The notes below the pieces were generated by a model. That model searched no databases. It was not told where the DNA came from and saw only the letters and a list, made by a program, of their open reading frames with translations. From Hydractinia symbiolongicarpus (Eukaryota > Cnidaria > Hydrozoa > Anthoathecata > Hydractiniidae), in NCBI RefSeq assembly GCF_029227915.1, contig NC_079887.1, forward strand, positions 11,656,001 to 11,720,000: a DNA stretch of 64,000 nt. Direction: 5' to 3'. Both the position numbers and the translations under genes were made by a program. Each line of letters starts with the position of its first letter. Position 1 is the first letter of the stretch. Positions 22,301-34,900 of the stretch are shown piece by piece.

Positions 22301-25300
22301 CTTTATTTAGGTAAGTTTAGTTTATCAACAGTTTTCTGGCTTGGAGATGGGTTATCATGCAAGTAAAGTAAAACCTGATTTGACATGGGTTGAATTCAGG
22401 TTAGTTTTTATTCCCGATAAGTTTTAAGACGTTTCAAATTTACTACATTTTAATTACAATTTTTACCGATATACCCTATGTTTTGCAAAGACAGAAGCAC
22501 ATCTACTTTTTTGTCTTTCTAATTTACATCTGCAGTTAAAAATTATTGATGCAAGTGCTAAACATGTTAACAAGGCAAGCATCCAAAAAATTTAGTGGTT
22601 AGTATTTATTTTTTTCTGACACTTTCTGTGACGTTTATTTGCAGCTATTTTCAGCTAAGTGGTGATATGGAAGATCTTGAGCAAGCTCTTACTAAAAAAC
22701 CGTCCAATAAGAAAGTAGTTGGCTCAGGCTCATGCTCTGCTTTGGTGAAGTTGTTTGAAAAGAATCAAGATCTTGCCATCTCTCAAGTAACATGGAACGA
22801 TTTTAATGCTATGTTAAGAATCTACAAAATGTATAACTTCTCTCATCACGAATATACTGGAGGTAATATGCACCAGATATTTGTGTCAACTCAGTTAACT
22901 GCATATTACTGTATTGTATGATCATTTAACAATTTTCACCTAAGGACCATTAATAAGTGGTGCCATTGAAAGTTTCTCATCATATCCTGGTGTGTTATAC
23001 AGTGGAGATGATTTCTACATCCTCAGTAGTGGTTTGGTAGGTTATAATTTGTGCGTTTTTATTAATGTTATTAATTAAAACCAGACACGCAAGAGACAAC
23101 CTTATTCTGGGTCCTTTAAACCTGTTTTTCTGCCCCAACATTAAAGAGAAGAGACACAGGGTGCTGCAAAAGGAAAAATTTATCTTAAAATATTAAAAAT
23201 AGCAATGAAAGAGGCATGGCAGAGTTGCAGTAAAACATCCATTAAGCTAAAGCACATTTTCAAAATTTAAAAGATGTTTAGATGTTTTTAATAGAAGTTT
23301 CCATTTTTAAAATAATTATGTTTTTATTGATAGGTTACTCAAGAAACAACAATTGGCAATAGTAATAGTGAGTTATGGAAATATATCAGTCCACAAACAG
23401 TTCTTGAAGGCGTTAGAACATGCGTTGCAAACCGACTTGCAAAAAGTGGAAACGAATGGTGTTCATTATTTGAAACACACAACAGTGGAACGTACAATAA
23501 TCAGTGGATGATTTTGGACTACAAATTGTTCGAACCTGGTAAAGACTTGAAACCAGACACTTTATGGATATTAGAGCAGTTACCTGGTATCGTGCACATG
23601 GCCGATCAAACGGTGTTGCTACAACAACAAGGATATTGGGCAAGTTATAATATCCCGTAAGTTTAATGTTTGGATTGTTCTGTTTATGTTCGTTTTGACA
23701 GGCAGCACTCAAATTGCAACTTTGAGTATAGTGTTAAAGTGAAAGAAAAATCTTTTAATTGTAGGGTTAGTTCGGGTTTAAAAAAGAAGCTATTTTATTA
23801 ATTTAATTCCTTTTTTATGAAATCAGTAATGTGTATCTTTTCGTACTAATTTTAGCGCTATCCCATCATACTAATTTTAGCTCTATTCCATCATACTAAT
23901 TTTAGCTCTATTCCATCATACTAATTTTAGCTCTATTCCATCATACTAATTTTAGCGCTATTCCATCATACTAATTTTAGCTCTATTCCATCATACTAAT
24001 TTTAGCTCTATCCCATCATACTAATTTTAGCTCTATTCCATCATACTAATTTTAGCGCTATTCCATCATACTAATTTTAGCGCTATTCCATCATACTAAT
24101 TTTATTTCGCGTACACTAAATTTTAATCGTACTACTCTGTTTTCCATTTTTTTATCCTTTCTTTATTTATTTTTTAGATATTTTCCATACATCTACAATA
24201 TCAGCGGTGTGTCAGCTTCGAAAGCCAAATATGGAAGCTGGTTCGATTACAATTTGAATCCACGTGCGCAAATTTTTAAACGTGACCATGGAAAAGTGAG
24301 TGACATGCAGAGTTTAGTCAAATTAATGAGGTGAGCTGTTCTTAAACGCCTTTAAAAGCGCTTAGACACCAAACAGCGCCAGAGCTAGGCCAAAATACCA
24401 ACACACAATGGATTAGCCTTACTTCGTGACTGTTCAACTTTGAGATATCAGAGTAAAGGCTAATAACAAAAAGAAAGCGGCGCTCGGTCAAAAGTAATGT
24501 TTAATCCTTTCAGTAATTGTTGAGTGATTTGAGTAATTGTTAGCAAAATTGAGTACTTGTTAGCAAAATTGTTGGCAAAAAAGGGTAAATATTTTAAGTT
24601 GGAATGATTACTTTTCAAAATTTTTGGTTATTATTGTATTTTTTGTGAACACACTAGCAACTTTAGAAGCATATCATAGTGTGCGTGACTATTTTTGTAT
24701 TTCGTTTAGTAAGGTATTAAATGAGTATGGTAGTATTCTACAGCAAAATATTTGCAATAAAATAATATCTCTCTATGTAGATATAACAATTTCAAGAAAG
24801 ACCCCATCTCAAAATGTAACTGCACTCCACCATACAGTGCTGAAAATGCTATTTCCGCAAGAAGCGATCTAAACCCTGCGAAAGGTACATATCCATTTGG
24901 TGCGCTGGGACATCGCAGACATGGTGGTACTGATTGTAAGGTAAGAGGTCTTCTTGGCGGTTGATCTTCTCGACGGTTGATCTTCTCGACGGTTAATAAA
25001 ACAGTTTCTATTGAAGTAAGAATACTAAATTATTTTAAAGGGTGAAGTTTTCGTGTAACTGTTTTTGTAGGTTACGTTTTCGCGATTTTAATTTTTCTTT
25101 TTAATATAATTGGTAAAAATACAGATTCTAAAAACTAAACCTAATCCAGAAAGAAAATGAAAACAATTCTCTTGCGTCACCATGGAAACTATACATACAT
25201 CTTTATTATCTTCTGGCGCTTTTAAAAATATTTCATAACATTTTTATGTCATTAAATTTGGGGTAATTAATGGTGTTTTCTTCATAGGCTACCAGTTTTG

Positions 25301-25488
25301 CTATGGCAAAGAAGTTGTCACAGTTCATAGTAGCAGGACCCACGTCCGACGACCAACCACCTTTCCAATGGTCAAAAACAGAATGGAAACGACCGCTAGG
25401 CCATCCGGATACATTCAAGTTCGAGCCTCTTTTGCTAGACTGGAGCCTGGAGCAGTGGACTGACCATCCAGATGTAGTGGTCTACTGA
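19379..25488 (+). CDS. Phospholipase B-like lysosomal hydrolase, nine exons
   Basis: Exons are 19379-19590, 21935-22178, 22311-22399, 22645-22862, 22945-23036, 23334-23656, 24178-24330, 24781-24940 and 25288-25488. All have GT-AG sites and matching phases, and total 1692 nt or 563 residues, within the PLBD1/PLBD2 range. PLBD proteins are lysosomal N-terminal-nucleophile (Ntn) hydrolases. The start gives a signal peptide (METRSFFLLLISIAIVHA). Exon 4 holds GSGSCSALVKLFEKN, in which the Cys is the expected autoprocessing nucleophile. Other family blocks are GWSLLKVSTNGSYSDEQQ, WNDFNAMLRIYKMYNF, SYPGVLYSGDDFYILSSGL, NNQWMILDYKLF, DLNPAKGTYPFGALGHRRHG and FEPLLLDW near the C-terminus. Several N-glycosylation sequons are present. 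Whether it is PLBD1 or PLBD2 is not decided. Intron 1 is 2.3 kb without a visible gene, and intron 6 carries a 25-bp tandem repeat. Confidence 0.93.
21286..21445. repeat. Dispersed repeat, second copy, in PLBD intron 1
   Basis: Shares GGTATAAAATGATGT, GGGCTTATATTATAG and an ACTTGGGATC block, in the same order, with about 6330-6690. It lacks part of the middle of that copy. No ORF or terminal repeats. The family is unnamed. Confidence 0.7.
23844..24105. repeat. 25-bp tandem repeat in PLBD intron 6
   Basis: About ten copies of a 25-bp unit, CATACTAATTTTAGCTCTAT plus TCCAT. The variable position is GCTCTA versus GCGCTA, and some copies have CCCAT. Confidence 0.92.
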
Positions 25489-28338
25489 AAACAATTTCTT
25501 ACATGGAACACTCTTCCAGTTAACATAAATTCTTTTGTTACGCACTTGATTGAAGACACTTGATTCTTGTAGCAGTTTGATACGCAGAAAATTTGATTCT
25601 CGTTTCAAGAAAAAAGCCAAACCGAATTTAGGTACAAGCTAAGAAACGTATTGGCTTAAAGAGTTGGCTACTAAGTTTGAACATCCAGTTAGTACGAATT
25701 TTAACCAAAGTCTGATGTTTTCACATGTGTTGATATGCATGTTTAGCTTAGTAACTTCAATCAACCAAAGCTGAGATCCTTCTTTTTATTTTTAAGTTTT
25801 TGGAACATGTGTAAAAAAGCGCGTATTGGATCGCACTAAGTAAAAAGTTTTTAACGAATTTACGACGATTATATAAATGTTATTTTTTGTAAAAATGGCT
25901 GTAATATTTTGGATAAAAATGCATAAATCAATTATTGACTTTTCTATTTGCGAAATTAGTTACCTGATATCATGGATAATATTGATATTTATATTTTATT
26001 GGCATATTTCTCCTCGTTGTTTTTATTTTGAAACAATACTTGGGTTTGAAACACACTTGTTTTTGAAAATCATACATTTAATAAGCATCCCATTTGAATG
26101 AGTGCCACCGTTACAGGCTTAAAAACTAAATAAGCGCCTGGGCACATGCACGGATTTTTGGTATATATAGTAATTGCTGCTGCGCGAAGATGCACGCGAA
26201 CAATAGTTACTGCTGCGTGAAGATTCGCGCGAACAATAATTGCTGCTGCGCGAAGATGCGCGCGAACAATAATTGCTGCTGCGCGAAAATTAGAAAGCGT
26301 AAAAACTGTTAAATAAAGTTGATTAATGAGTAAAAAAAACGGTATGTAACACATTAAGATTTATAAAAAAAACTTAAATTTCAAGCAAATTTATAAAGAC
26401 ATTTCAGGTAGTATAAGAAATCTAAAGTAGGTTTTTAATAAAATGAATGCAATTATTTCTATACCTCTGTGTTTGCCAAGGTTCACATATTATCAACAAA
26501 TCAGCCAGTCACAAAAGATTCTCTTCAACAAACACATGGTAAAAAAAACATTATTATTCGAAGTATTGGTTTTTAATTTAAAGCTACTTCACTGCCAGGT
26601 GCCAATTCATAATATGAAAAACAAAAACGGTTTTATGCATACAAAAAACAAGCACTCATCTTTTTAACAAAATAATTTGCCATCTCTCTTAGCATTTACC
26701 GTGGAAATCAGCTCTAGGGAGAAGAGCAATAAAACATCACAAGAGAAACGCTGGTTCGTTAATGCTGTAAGTTTAATGTTTCAGAAGTTATATTTTCTCT
26801 TATAAAGACACGATAAATTTCCTACCCTATATACCTTGAGCAAGAGAATAGTAATATAATTTCTTGCATTCAAAAGGGTAACAACCTAATTCCCAGGGAT
26901 CACGCTTAGGTTTCTCCTTTAGGCGCTGCCTGAGCCTGCTTGCGTAGATATAAAAATATGCTAATAAACCTTGGAGGTGCTCGAAACGAGAGATCTAGAA
27001 AGCTTTCAGAGTTTTTATGACAAAAAGAGTTCAATGAAAACCTTTTTCCTTCTTTAATTACAAGTTGTAGTTTTACCAGTTGTTTCATAACAAGAACGTC
27101 TAAATCTCAACTGGGGCGGAATGTGCTTATCTGTTTTTTAAATCTCTTCTTCAGCCTGAGATGTTATTTGTTTTTTCCAAACAGATACTGAGGCATACAT
27201 GCATTGGTGAAAACAGAACAAACTGTTTTAAAATATTTGTTCTTAAATCTATAGACGCAATCAGGCTGATAACTTTCTTAATATGTTTTGTCAGCCTCAA
27301 CGTTTTGTAGAAACTATCTTATAAAAACACGTACAATAAAAAGCAATTCCAAGTATTTCTTGAAGAAATTGCTATTTTAATGTTTTTTTGTATGCATTGT
27401 CCATCCACCTTGCAAATTAACTTCAACCTAACGTGTAAACATAACATGAAAATATTATACACTTTGCAATAGCAGAGTCGAAAATTTCCAATTTCCTCAA
27501 ATATGTTTTTTACTGAATTCTATAACTACGAAGAGAGTGGATAATTTAAGGTTCTAAACATGTGGCAAGGTTTTTAATAAGCACCAGTTTAATAGACACT
27601 GTATTTTCTCTATGAAATATAATAAAATTTATATTACATTTGTAAAAAAGTAAAAATTATAATCATAAATGAAGAAAGATAATCTGTATTAATTCAGCGT
27701 AAAATTTCAACTCCATTATGCTATCACTCTAAACTTCGTAACTAACTTAAGCTGGATTTTGGTTAATAATTTGGTGGAGTAGCGACTTTACAATTTCTCC
27801 TTTTAAAGTAACTTTAACTTTTCAATAGTTTTGCGGCTTCACGACTTTACGGCAATGTAATGTCTTCTATAAAAAACCAAAACTGAATTGATCCAAAGAC
27901 AGTTATTTCCTTAGTTAAAAGATAAAGTTATTATAACATAACCAAAAAATAAACGTAAAAATATTTATCTAACTTTATACAGTACGCTGTTGACAACTCT
28001 GATTTTTACCATAACTCGAATATCCTTTGACTTTAGCAGTTGTTTGGACAAAAAAGTTTCGTTATTTTGAATCTCCAAAAAACTTTAACAAAGCCATTCT
28101 TAGTTGGCTCACTTTAGAGACTGTATATTGTGGAAATTGAAACTTTAACAAATTCGTAGAATATCTTAAAATTTCTTTCTTGGTCTTTCGTGTGTAAAGA
28201 AAAAAATACCAATTTATCTATAATCTATCACTTTTTCAAAGGGAGGAGCTGCTAAAAACAAAAAAATTGCAAGACAACATGTCAATTCGCCGTAATAAAC
28301 TCTCTCGGGAATTTTTATACAAATTTAAAACTTTTGGC
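25489..28338. other. Intergenic, convergent 3' ends of PLBD-like gene and PdxT
   Basis: About 2.85 kb with no gene that I can support on either strand. The two flanking genes converge here, so both 3' UTRs lie inside. The only structure noted is the minisatellite at 26165-26290. Confidence 0.55.
26165..26290. repeat. 33-bp GC-containing minisatellite
   Basis: About four copies of a unit containing AATTGCTGCTGCGCGAAGAT followed by GCGCGCGAACAAT. It is CpG-rich against an AT-rich background. Confidence 0.85.
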
Positions 28339-29910
28339 CTACGCAGTGTTGTTGAGTTTTACAATCAAATCTAGAAAATACTTCTGCCATAAACGGTCCG
28401 ATGTAAGTTCTGGATGAAAAGAAGTTGCTAAAATATTTCCCTGCTGAACAGCCACCACAATAGATTTGTCTGAACCATCTCTTGCGTCTACACAACCCAA
28501 GACCTGCACCTTCCCACTATCGCATGATGTAACTGCTGGCGCTCTTATAAATACTCCGTGACAGGTCTCTTGCCCCATAATGTCCTTATCCAGTGTAACT
28601 GGTCCTTCAAAACTATTAATTTGACTTCCAAAGAAATTTCGTGATACTGTTACATCAAGCCCACCAAGCTAAATAAACATTGTTACGTTTTGTTGTTAAA
28701 TGTGAATGGCAAAGTCGGCGGTAAATTCACCTTTGAAATATATTTTTGATTTTCACATGAGAGAAATAGGTGGAGAATTAAAAATACTGAATGAAAGCAC
28801 TCATCTATAAAACTTTTTTAAAAATGAGTTTTTCTACGAATAAACACTGAAGATTTTAAGTTCTCATTTGACAGAAATATGTTTTTATATATTACACTTC
28901 CGTTGTGCTTGTATCAAAGGTGCTCACAAGGACTTTTCTCGCATTTGTAATAATAAAGATCTATAAAAGTGAGTTTCTCGATAAATCTTTTGTTTTATCC
29001 CAACTGTTGATTTCTGAGGAAAACATATACAAGGAAGATAATCATTGCAAGTGATTTCTTGATACCTAAACCATGTTTTTTACCAAACATACATAAACAA
29101 TGGATAGGAAAAAAGATATTCATTTTTTCATAGAATCTGTTTTATTCTAGTATGTAAATATGAAATTGCATCAACGAAGTGAGAAAATACAGAGCTTAGT
29201 ATTTACATTACAAAAAAATAAAAAGCTATCTTACCATATATTGTCCACCTTGCTTTTGATTAACAAGGTCATTGGATAGCATGATTAAACCGCCACATGT
29301 GCCCCATATGACTGGCCGGTGATTAGTCATGCTTCCAGAGATGTATGTTTTCAATCTTTCTCCAAACTCATTTTGCTTTAATAACCTTCCCATGGCTGTG
29401 CTCTCGCCTGTCAATAGAAAAATTTTTATAATAAAATTTTTAAGAAATTCGCTGGTGGACTTGTTATAGAGCATTCACTTCCAGAGTGGAAGGTTGCAGG
29501 TTAAAGTCCTGGTTAAGCCATGCCAGAGACTATAAAAATGTTATATCCGTTTTCAGTTGATTGATTTCCGTGGCTTCTATTGATTAAACGGTAGCTTTGG
29601 TAATAATAATAGTATCCATGGGAACTACAAAAGCTATCCTGTGTAAATAATTATAAAAAATAAAAAAGTTACCCAATTCAGCATTAGATAATAATGTCAA
29701 AATTGGAATAAAATTGAGCAAGCACACAAAAAAACACCTACCACCCGGCAAAACAATACCATCAAGATCAGCTGTAATATCATCAGCAGAACGTATCTCC
29801 ACCATGGTAATAGTAATGCTAAATTTTAGGGCACAATTTTGAAAAGCATTTTTGTGTTCTGCAAAAGCACCTTGAATTGCAAGGACACCAATTTTGAATG
29901 ATTTCTTCAT
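28339..29910 (-). CDS. PdxT/SNO-type PLP synthase glutaminase, three exons
   Basis: Exons on the minus strand are 29910-29742, 29407-29235 and 28668-28339, with phases 1 and 0. They total 672 nt or 223 residues, slightly longer than bacterial PdxT. PdxT is the glutaminase half of DXP-independent pyridoxal 5'-phosphate synthase and supplies ammonia to PdxS/PDX1. Visible motifs are IGVLAIQGAFAEH at the N-terminus, GIVLPGG joined to GESTAMGRLL across intron 1, the nucleophile block WGTCGGLIML with the catalytic Cys, and SFHPELT with the catalytic His and Glu. LGGLDVTVSRNFFGSQ and FIRAP are also in family order. All catalytic residues are present. Spliceosomal introns and an intronic SINE show that it is a resident nuclear gene and not bacterial contamination. 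PdxS is not in the window. Confidence 0.93.
29448..29662 (+). mobile_element. tRNA-derived SINE (family 1, copy 2) in PdxT intron 1
   Basis: Shares GCCAGAGACTATAAAA, the GGAACTA-AAAGCTATCCTG block and the GTAAATAAT tail start with the SINE at 16365. The box B region has diverged (GGTTAAAGTCC) and the tail is short, so this is an older copy. It lies antisense to the host gene within the intron between 29407 and 29742. Confidence 0.85.
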
Positions 29911-30465
29911 AACTGCAATAAAAGTGTAGCACTGAAAACATATAGTAGTGAAAACTGAAAATATACTGGGCATAAATTTCAAAGTTTCTTATTTTAAAGG
30001 GACGAAAATTTGGTAATCTACAGCAATAATCCAGAGATCAATGCAACAGTAAAATTAAAATAATGTAAACAAACAAGGAAACAGCCAATTTCATTTAGAA
30101 ATTTGTCAAGCTTCATTGACAGGTCACACATAAAGCTATCCTTTAGTGAAATTGTTTTTTATTTGTTTTAATGAAAAAACCTTGGTTTCCACCACAGTTG
30201 AATATGCACTATGGAGTTTTTTCCCTGATACCTACGTTTGTAGATTATTTTTTGAAAAAATATGGCAGATTCTCAATATTTTTGACCAAGTAGTTTTAGT
30301 AATTATGGTAATTAATGCATTACATCAAATGAACAGGGTACTGTACTAGAGGTTTATCAAGATTTGTGGTGATGTATATGTCTAACCTATGCAGTGTGAT
30401 ATTTTAAACAACCAGTAATTCATAATTAACAAGACTTTAAAGTCGTATAATTCTGATGATGATGA

Positions 30466-30805
30466 TAATGTGCATATTTTACATGGCTAGCCTCACAAAT
30501 ATTGAGGGATATACCCTGTCTTTTATTTCCAGGAGGGACCATGGCTTAGATGGAGAGTCCTAGAGTATTTAATGCTCATTTTGAGCTATGCAGACCCAAT
30601 TAGGGCCCGTGCTCTACTAGACAACTCCTGGCAACATCCAACGGCCCACACAGTGTGCTATCTCCTCAATTTCCTTCACATGGCTTGGGTTAACCCGGGC
30701 TATGTTAACATTCACTCGCCCATGGTGAATCACCGTCAAGAGGAATCAAACCCTGGTCTCCTGCACAAAGTATGAGAGCTATAACCACTAATCTATGGCG
30801 CCATC
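30466..30805 (-). mobile_element. tRNA-derived SINE (family 2, copy A)
   Basis: Read on the minus strand the head begins GGCGCCATAGATTAGTGGTT, with a box A-like region, followed by box B GGTTTGATTCC. The body ends in CTAGCCATGTAAAATATGCA on that strand. A small plus-strand ORF across it is not a gene. The copy is longer than copy B by an internal block. Confidence 0.82.
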
Positions 30806-30926
30806 TCTAATAAAAACTAATCAAAAATTTAAAGCTTAAGTAAAATAAGTTATAAAAAAGCCACAACAAAATACACACGATATAAAGTTTAGGATACAGT
30901 ACACAATTAGACTAGCTTAACAAATA

Positions 30927-31185
30927 AGATGTGCATATTTTACTGGTTAGCCTCGTAAATACTGAGGGATATATATCATGCCTATTATTTCCAGGTTAGA
31001 TGGAATAGTATTTAATGCTCATTTTCAGCTATGAAGACCCGCTTTACCAGACATATGGTTTGAAATACCTAGGGCTTCGGTAACATTTACTTGCATATAT
31101 TGCGAATTACTGCTAAGGGATTCGAACCGTGATCTCCCTGCACAAAGTGAGTGGGACAGTTATAACCATTAAGCTACAACACCTG
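30927..31185 (-). mobile_element. tRNA-derived SINE (family 2, copy B)
   Basis: Homologous to copy A throughout (GTGCATATTTTAC, GTTAGCCTCGTAAATACTGA, AGTATTTAATGCTCATTTTC, CTGCACAAAGT). On the minus strand it keeps an exact pol III box B, GGTTCGAATCC. It lies in the same orientation as copy A, about 120 bp away. Confidence 0.82.
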
Positions 31186-31189
31186 ACTA

Positions 31190-31945
31190 GTAAACCCTTC
31201 CTTATTATAAAAAAAGCTTTCATGCGTATGAAACTTGTATATGGTATGGTCATGTGTTACAGCCTAAAACAGTCAGTCATTATGTTTCTTTGGATGAGTG
31301 AAACCATTTTGCACTCAAAACATCATACTGTAGCTAGAAGAAAGAATTTTCCTAATGATTTTGTGAGCAAAGAATGGAGGTAAACAATCTAATCAAAGAG
31401 CAATCAATATTCTTTTTTCTCTGGGGTAAATAAATATTCATGCTAGGTCTCCCAGTTTTACTAAGGAGAATTACACTACTTATTTTGCCTCTGTAGCTAC
31501 TGCCACACTACTACTAGCTATACACGTTGCTAAGTTTTTTCCATCAAAATTGAGTTATATAATATATTCTTCTTCCAATCCCCATAACATTCATCATCAT
31601 ATATTTCCCTATTTTTGTCAAAACAAAACGCTTAATGTATGTGTAGCTAGCTGGTAGCTAGCTATGTCAAAGGTTGTTGCAATTGCTTTATTTTATTTCT
31701 GTGTCTTTGTGTTTTTAGGGACATCACCTTGTAATAAAATATTAGGTACCCCCAAAATAAAAGGTACCCCCTTGGGTTTCCATGTATTATTTTTATTACA
31801 AGCTATTTCTCCGTAAATTCATTTCGACGGTAACCGATCACAAAAGGATAGCTTCTGGGCCGAACGCTCACAACGCCTTGCACAAGACTGGTTAAGCTTA
31901 ATTGATTTAATTTCGCTAAAGATTTGGATAATATCGACGTCAAAA
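31190..31945. other. Non-coding stretch left of the satellite
   Basis: No gene. A short patch near 31735-31785 (GGTACCCCC...AAAAGGTACCCCCTTGGG) uses the same GGTACC and C-run words as the satellite. It may be a decayed edge or an ancestral half-unit. Confidence 0.45.
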
Positions 31946-31949
31946 AATG

Positions 31950-34900
31950 TTATGGCGTTTTCATGGATTTATTCACCTATAACCATAGAGGGGACCTTAT
32001 ATTTTAGCCATTTACACTTAAAATATGTGGTCCCCCCTATGGCGTTTCCTCATAACTAAGCGCCCATAACCAAAAGGGGTACCTTTGAATTCAAGCATCC
32101 ATACACGAAATATTTGGTACAAACTGTGAATTTTTCACGGATTCATTTGCCTATAACCAAAGGGGGGACCTTATATTTTAGCCATTTACACTTAAAATAT
32201 GTGGTCCCCCCTATGGCGTTTGCTTATAAAAAAGAGGCAGTAAACAAGATGGGTACCTTTGAATTCAAGCACGGATACACGAAATATTTGGTACCAACTG
32301 TGACGCTCTCATGGATTAATTCCCCTGAAACCATAGGGGGTACCTTATATTTTAGCCATTTACACCTAAAATATGTGGTCCCCCCTATGGCGTTTCCTCA
32401 TCACTAAGCGCCCATAACCAAAAGGGGTACCTTTGAATTCAAGTATCCATACACGAAATATTTGGTACCAACTGTGACGTTTTCATGGATTTATTCGCCT
32501 ATAACCATAGAGGGGACCTTATATTTTAGCCATTTACACTTAAAATATGTGGTCCCCCCTATGGCGTTTGCTCATTAAGAAACGCCCATAACCAAAAGGG
32601 GTACCTTTGAATTTAAGCCTGCATGCAAGAAATATTTTGTACCAACTGTGACGCTCTCATGGATTAATTCCCCTAAAACCATAGGGGGGACCTTATATTT
32701 TAGCCATTTACACTTAAAATATGTGGTCCCCCCTGTGTCGTTTGCTCATAAAAAACCGCCAGTAAACAAGATGGGTACCTTTGAATTCAAGCATGGATAC
32801 ACGAAATATTTGTTGCCAACTGTGACTTTTTCTCTTATTTATTCGCCTATAACCAAAGGGGGGGGGGTACCTTATATTTTAGCCATTTACACCTAAAATA
32901 TGTGGTCCCCCCTATGGCGTTTACTGTTAAAAAAGCGCCAGTAAACAAGATGGGTACCTTTGAATTCAAGCATGGATACACGAAATATTTGGTACCAACT
33001 GTGCCGCTCTCATGGATTAATTCCCCTAAAACCATAGGGGGTACCTTATATTTTAGCCATTTACACTTAAAATATGAGGTCCCCCCTATGGCGTTTCCTC
33101 ATCACTAAGCGCCTATAACCAAAACGGGTACCTTTGAATTCAAGTATCCATACACGAAATATTTGGTACCAACTGTGACGTTTTCATGGATTTATTCGCC
33201 TATAACCATAGGGGGGACCTTATATTTTAGCCATTTACACTTAAAATATGTGGTCCCCCCTATGGCGTTTGCTCATTAAGAAACGCCCATAACCAAAAGG
33301 GGTACCTTTGAATTCAAGCGTGTATGCAAGAAATATTTTGTACCAACTGTGACGCTCTCATGGATTAATTCCCCTAAAACCATAGGGGGGACCTTATATT
33401 TTAGCCATTTACACTTAAAATATGTGGTCCCCCCTGTGTCGTTTGCTCATAAAAAACCGCCAGTAAACAAGATGGGTACCTTCGAATTCAAGCATGGATA
33501 CACGAAATATTTGTTACCAACTGTGACTTTTTCTCTTATTTATTCGCCTATAACCAAAGGGGGGGGGGGGGGGTACCTTATATTTTAGCCATTTACACCT
33601 AAAATATGTGGCCCCCCCTATGGCGTTTGCTCATTAAGAAACGCCCATAACCAAAAGGGGTACCTTTGAATTCAAGCGTACATGCAAGAAATATTTTGTA
33701 CCAACTGTGACGCTCTCATGGATTAATTCCCCTAAAACAATACGGGGTACCTTATATTTTAGCCATTTACACCTAAAATATGTGGTCCCCCCTATGGCAT
33801 TTCCTCATAAGTAAGCGCCAATAACCAAAAGCGGTACCTTTGAATTCAAGCATCCATACACGAAATATTTTGTACCAACTGTGACGCTCTCATGGATTAA
33901 TTCCCCTAAAACCATAGGGGGGACCTTATATTTTAGCCATTTACACCTAAAATATGTGGTCCCCCCTATGGCGTTTCCTCATAAGTAAGCGCCAATAACC
34001 AAAAGCGGTACCTTTGAATTCAAGCATCCATACACGAAATATTTGGTACCAACTGTGAATTTTTCATGGATTTATTCCCCTAAAACCATAGGGGGTACCT
34101 TATATTTTAGCCATTTACACCTAAAACATGGGGTCCCCCCTATGGCGTTTCCTTATAACTAAGCGCTCATGACCAAAAGGGGTACCTTTGAATTCAAGTA
34201 TCCATACACGAAATATTTGGTACCAGCTGTGACGTTTTCATGGATTTATTCCCCTAAAACCATAGGGGGGACCTTATATTTTAACCATTTACACCTAAAA
34301 TATGTGGTCCCCCCTATGGCGTTTGCTCATAAAAAAGAGCCAGTAAACAAGATGGGTACCTTTGAATTCAAGCATCCATACACGAAATATTTTGTACCAA
34401 CTGTGACGCTCTCATGGATTAATTCCCCTAAAACCATAGGGGGGACCTTATATTTTAGCCATTTACACCTAAAATATGTGGTCCCCCCTATGGCGTTTCC
34501 TTATAAGTAAGCGCCAATAACATAAAGCGGTACCTTTGAATTCAAGCATCCATACACGAAATATTTGGTACCAACTGTGACACTCTCATGGATTAATTCC
34601 CCTAAAACCATAGGGGGTACCTTATATTTTAGCCATTTACACCTAAAATATGTGGTCCCCCCTATGGCGTTTCCTCATAACTAAGCGCCAATAACCAAAA
34701 GGGGTACCTTTTAGTTCAAGCATCCATACATGAAATATTTGGTACCAACTGTGACTTTTTCACGGAATCATTTGCCTATAACCAAAGGTTGGACCTTTCT
34801 AGCCATTTACACTTAAATTATGTGGTCCCCCCTATGGCGTTTGCTCATAAAAAAGCGCTAGTAAACAAGATGGGTACCTTTGAATTCAAGCATGGATATA

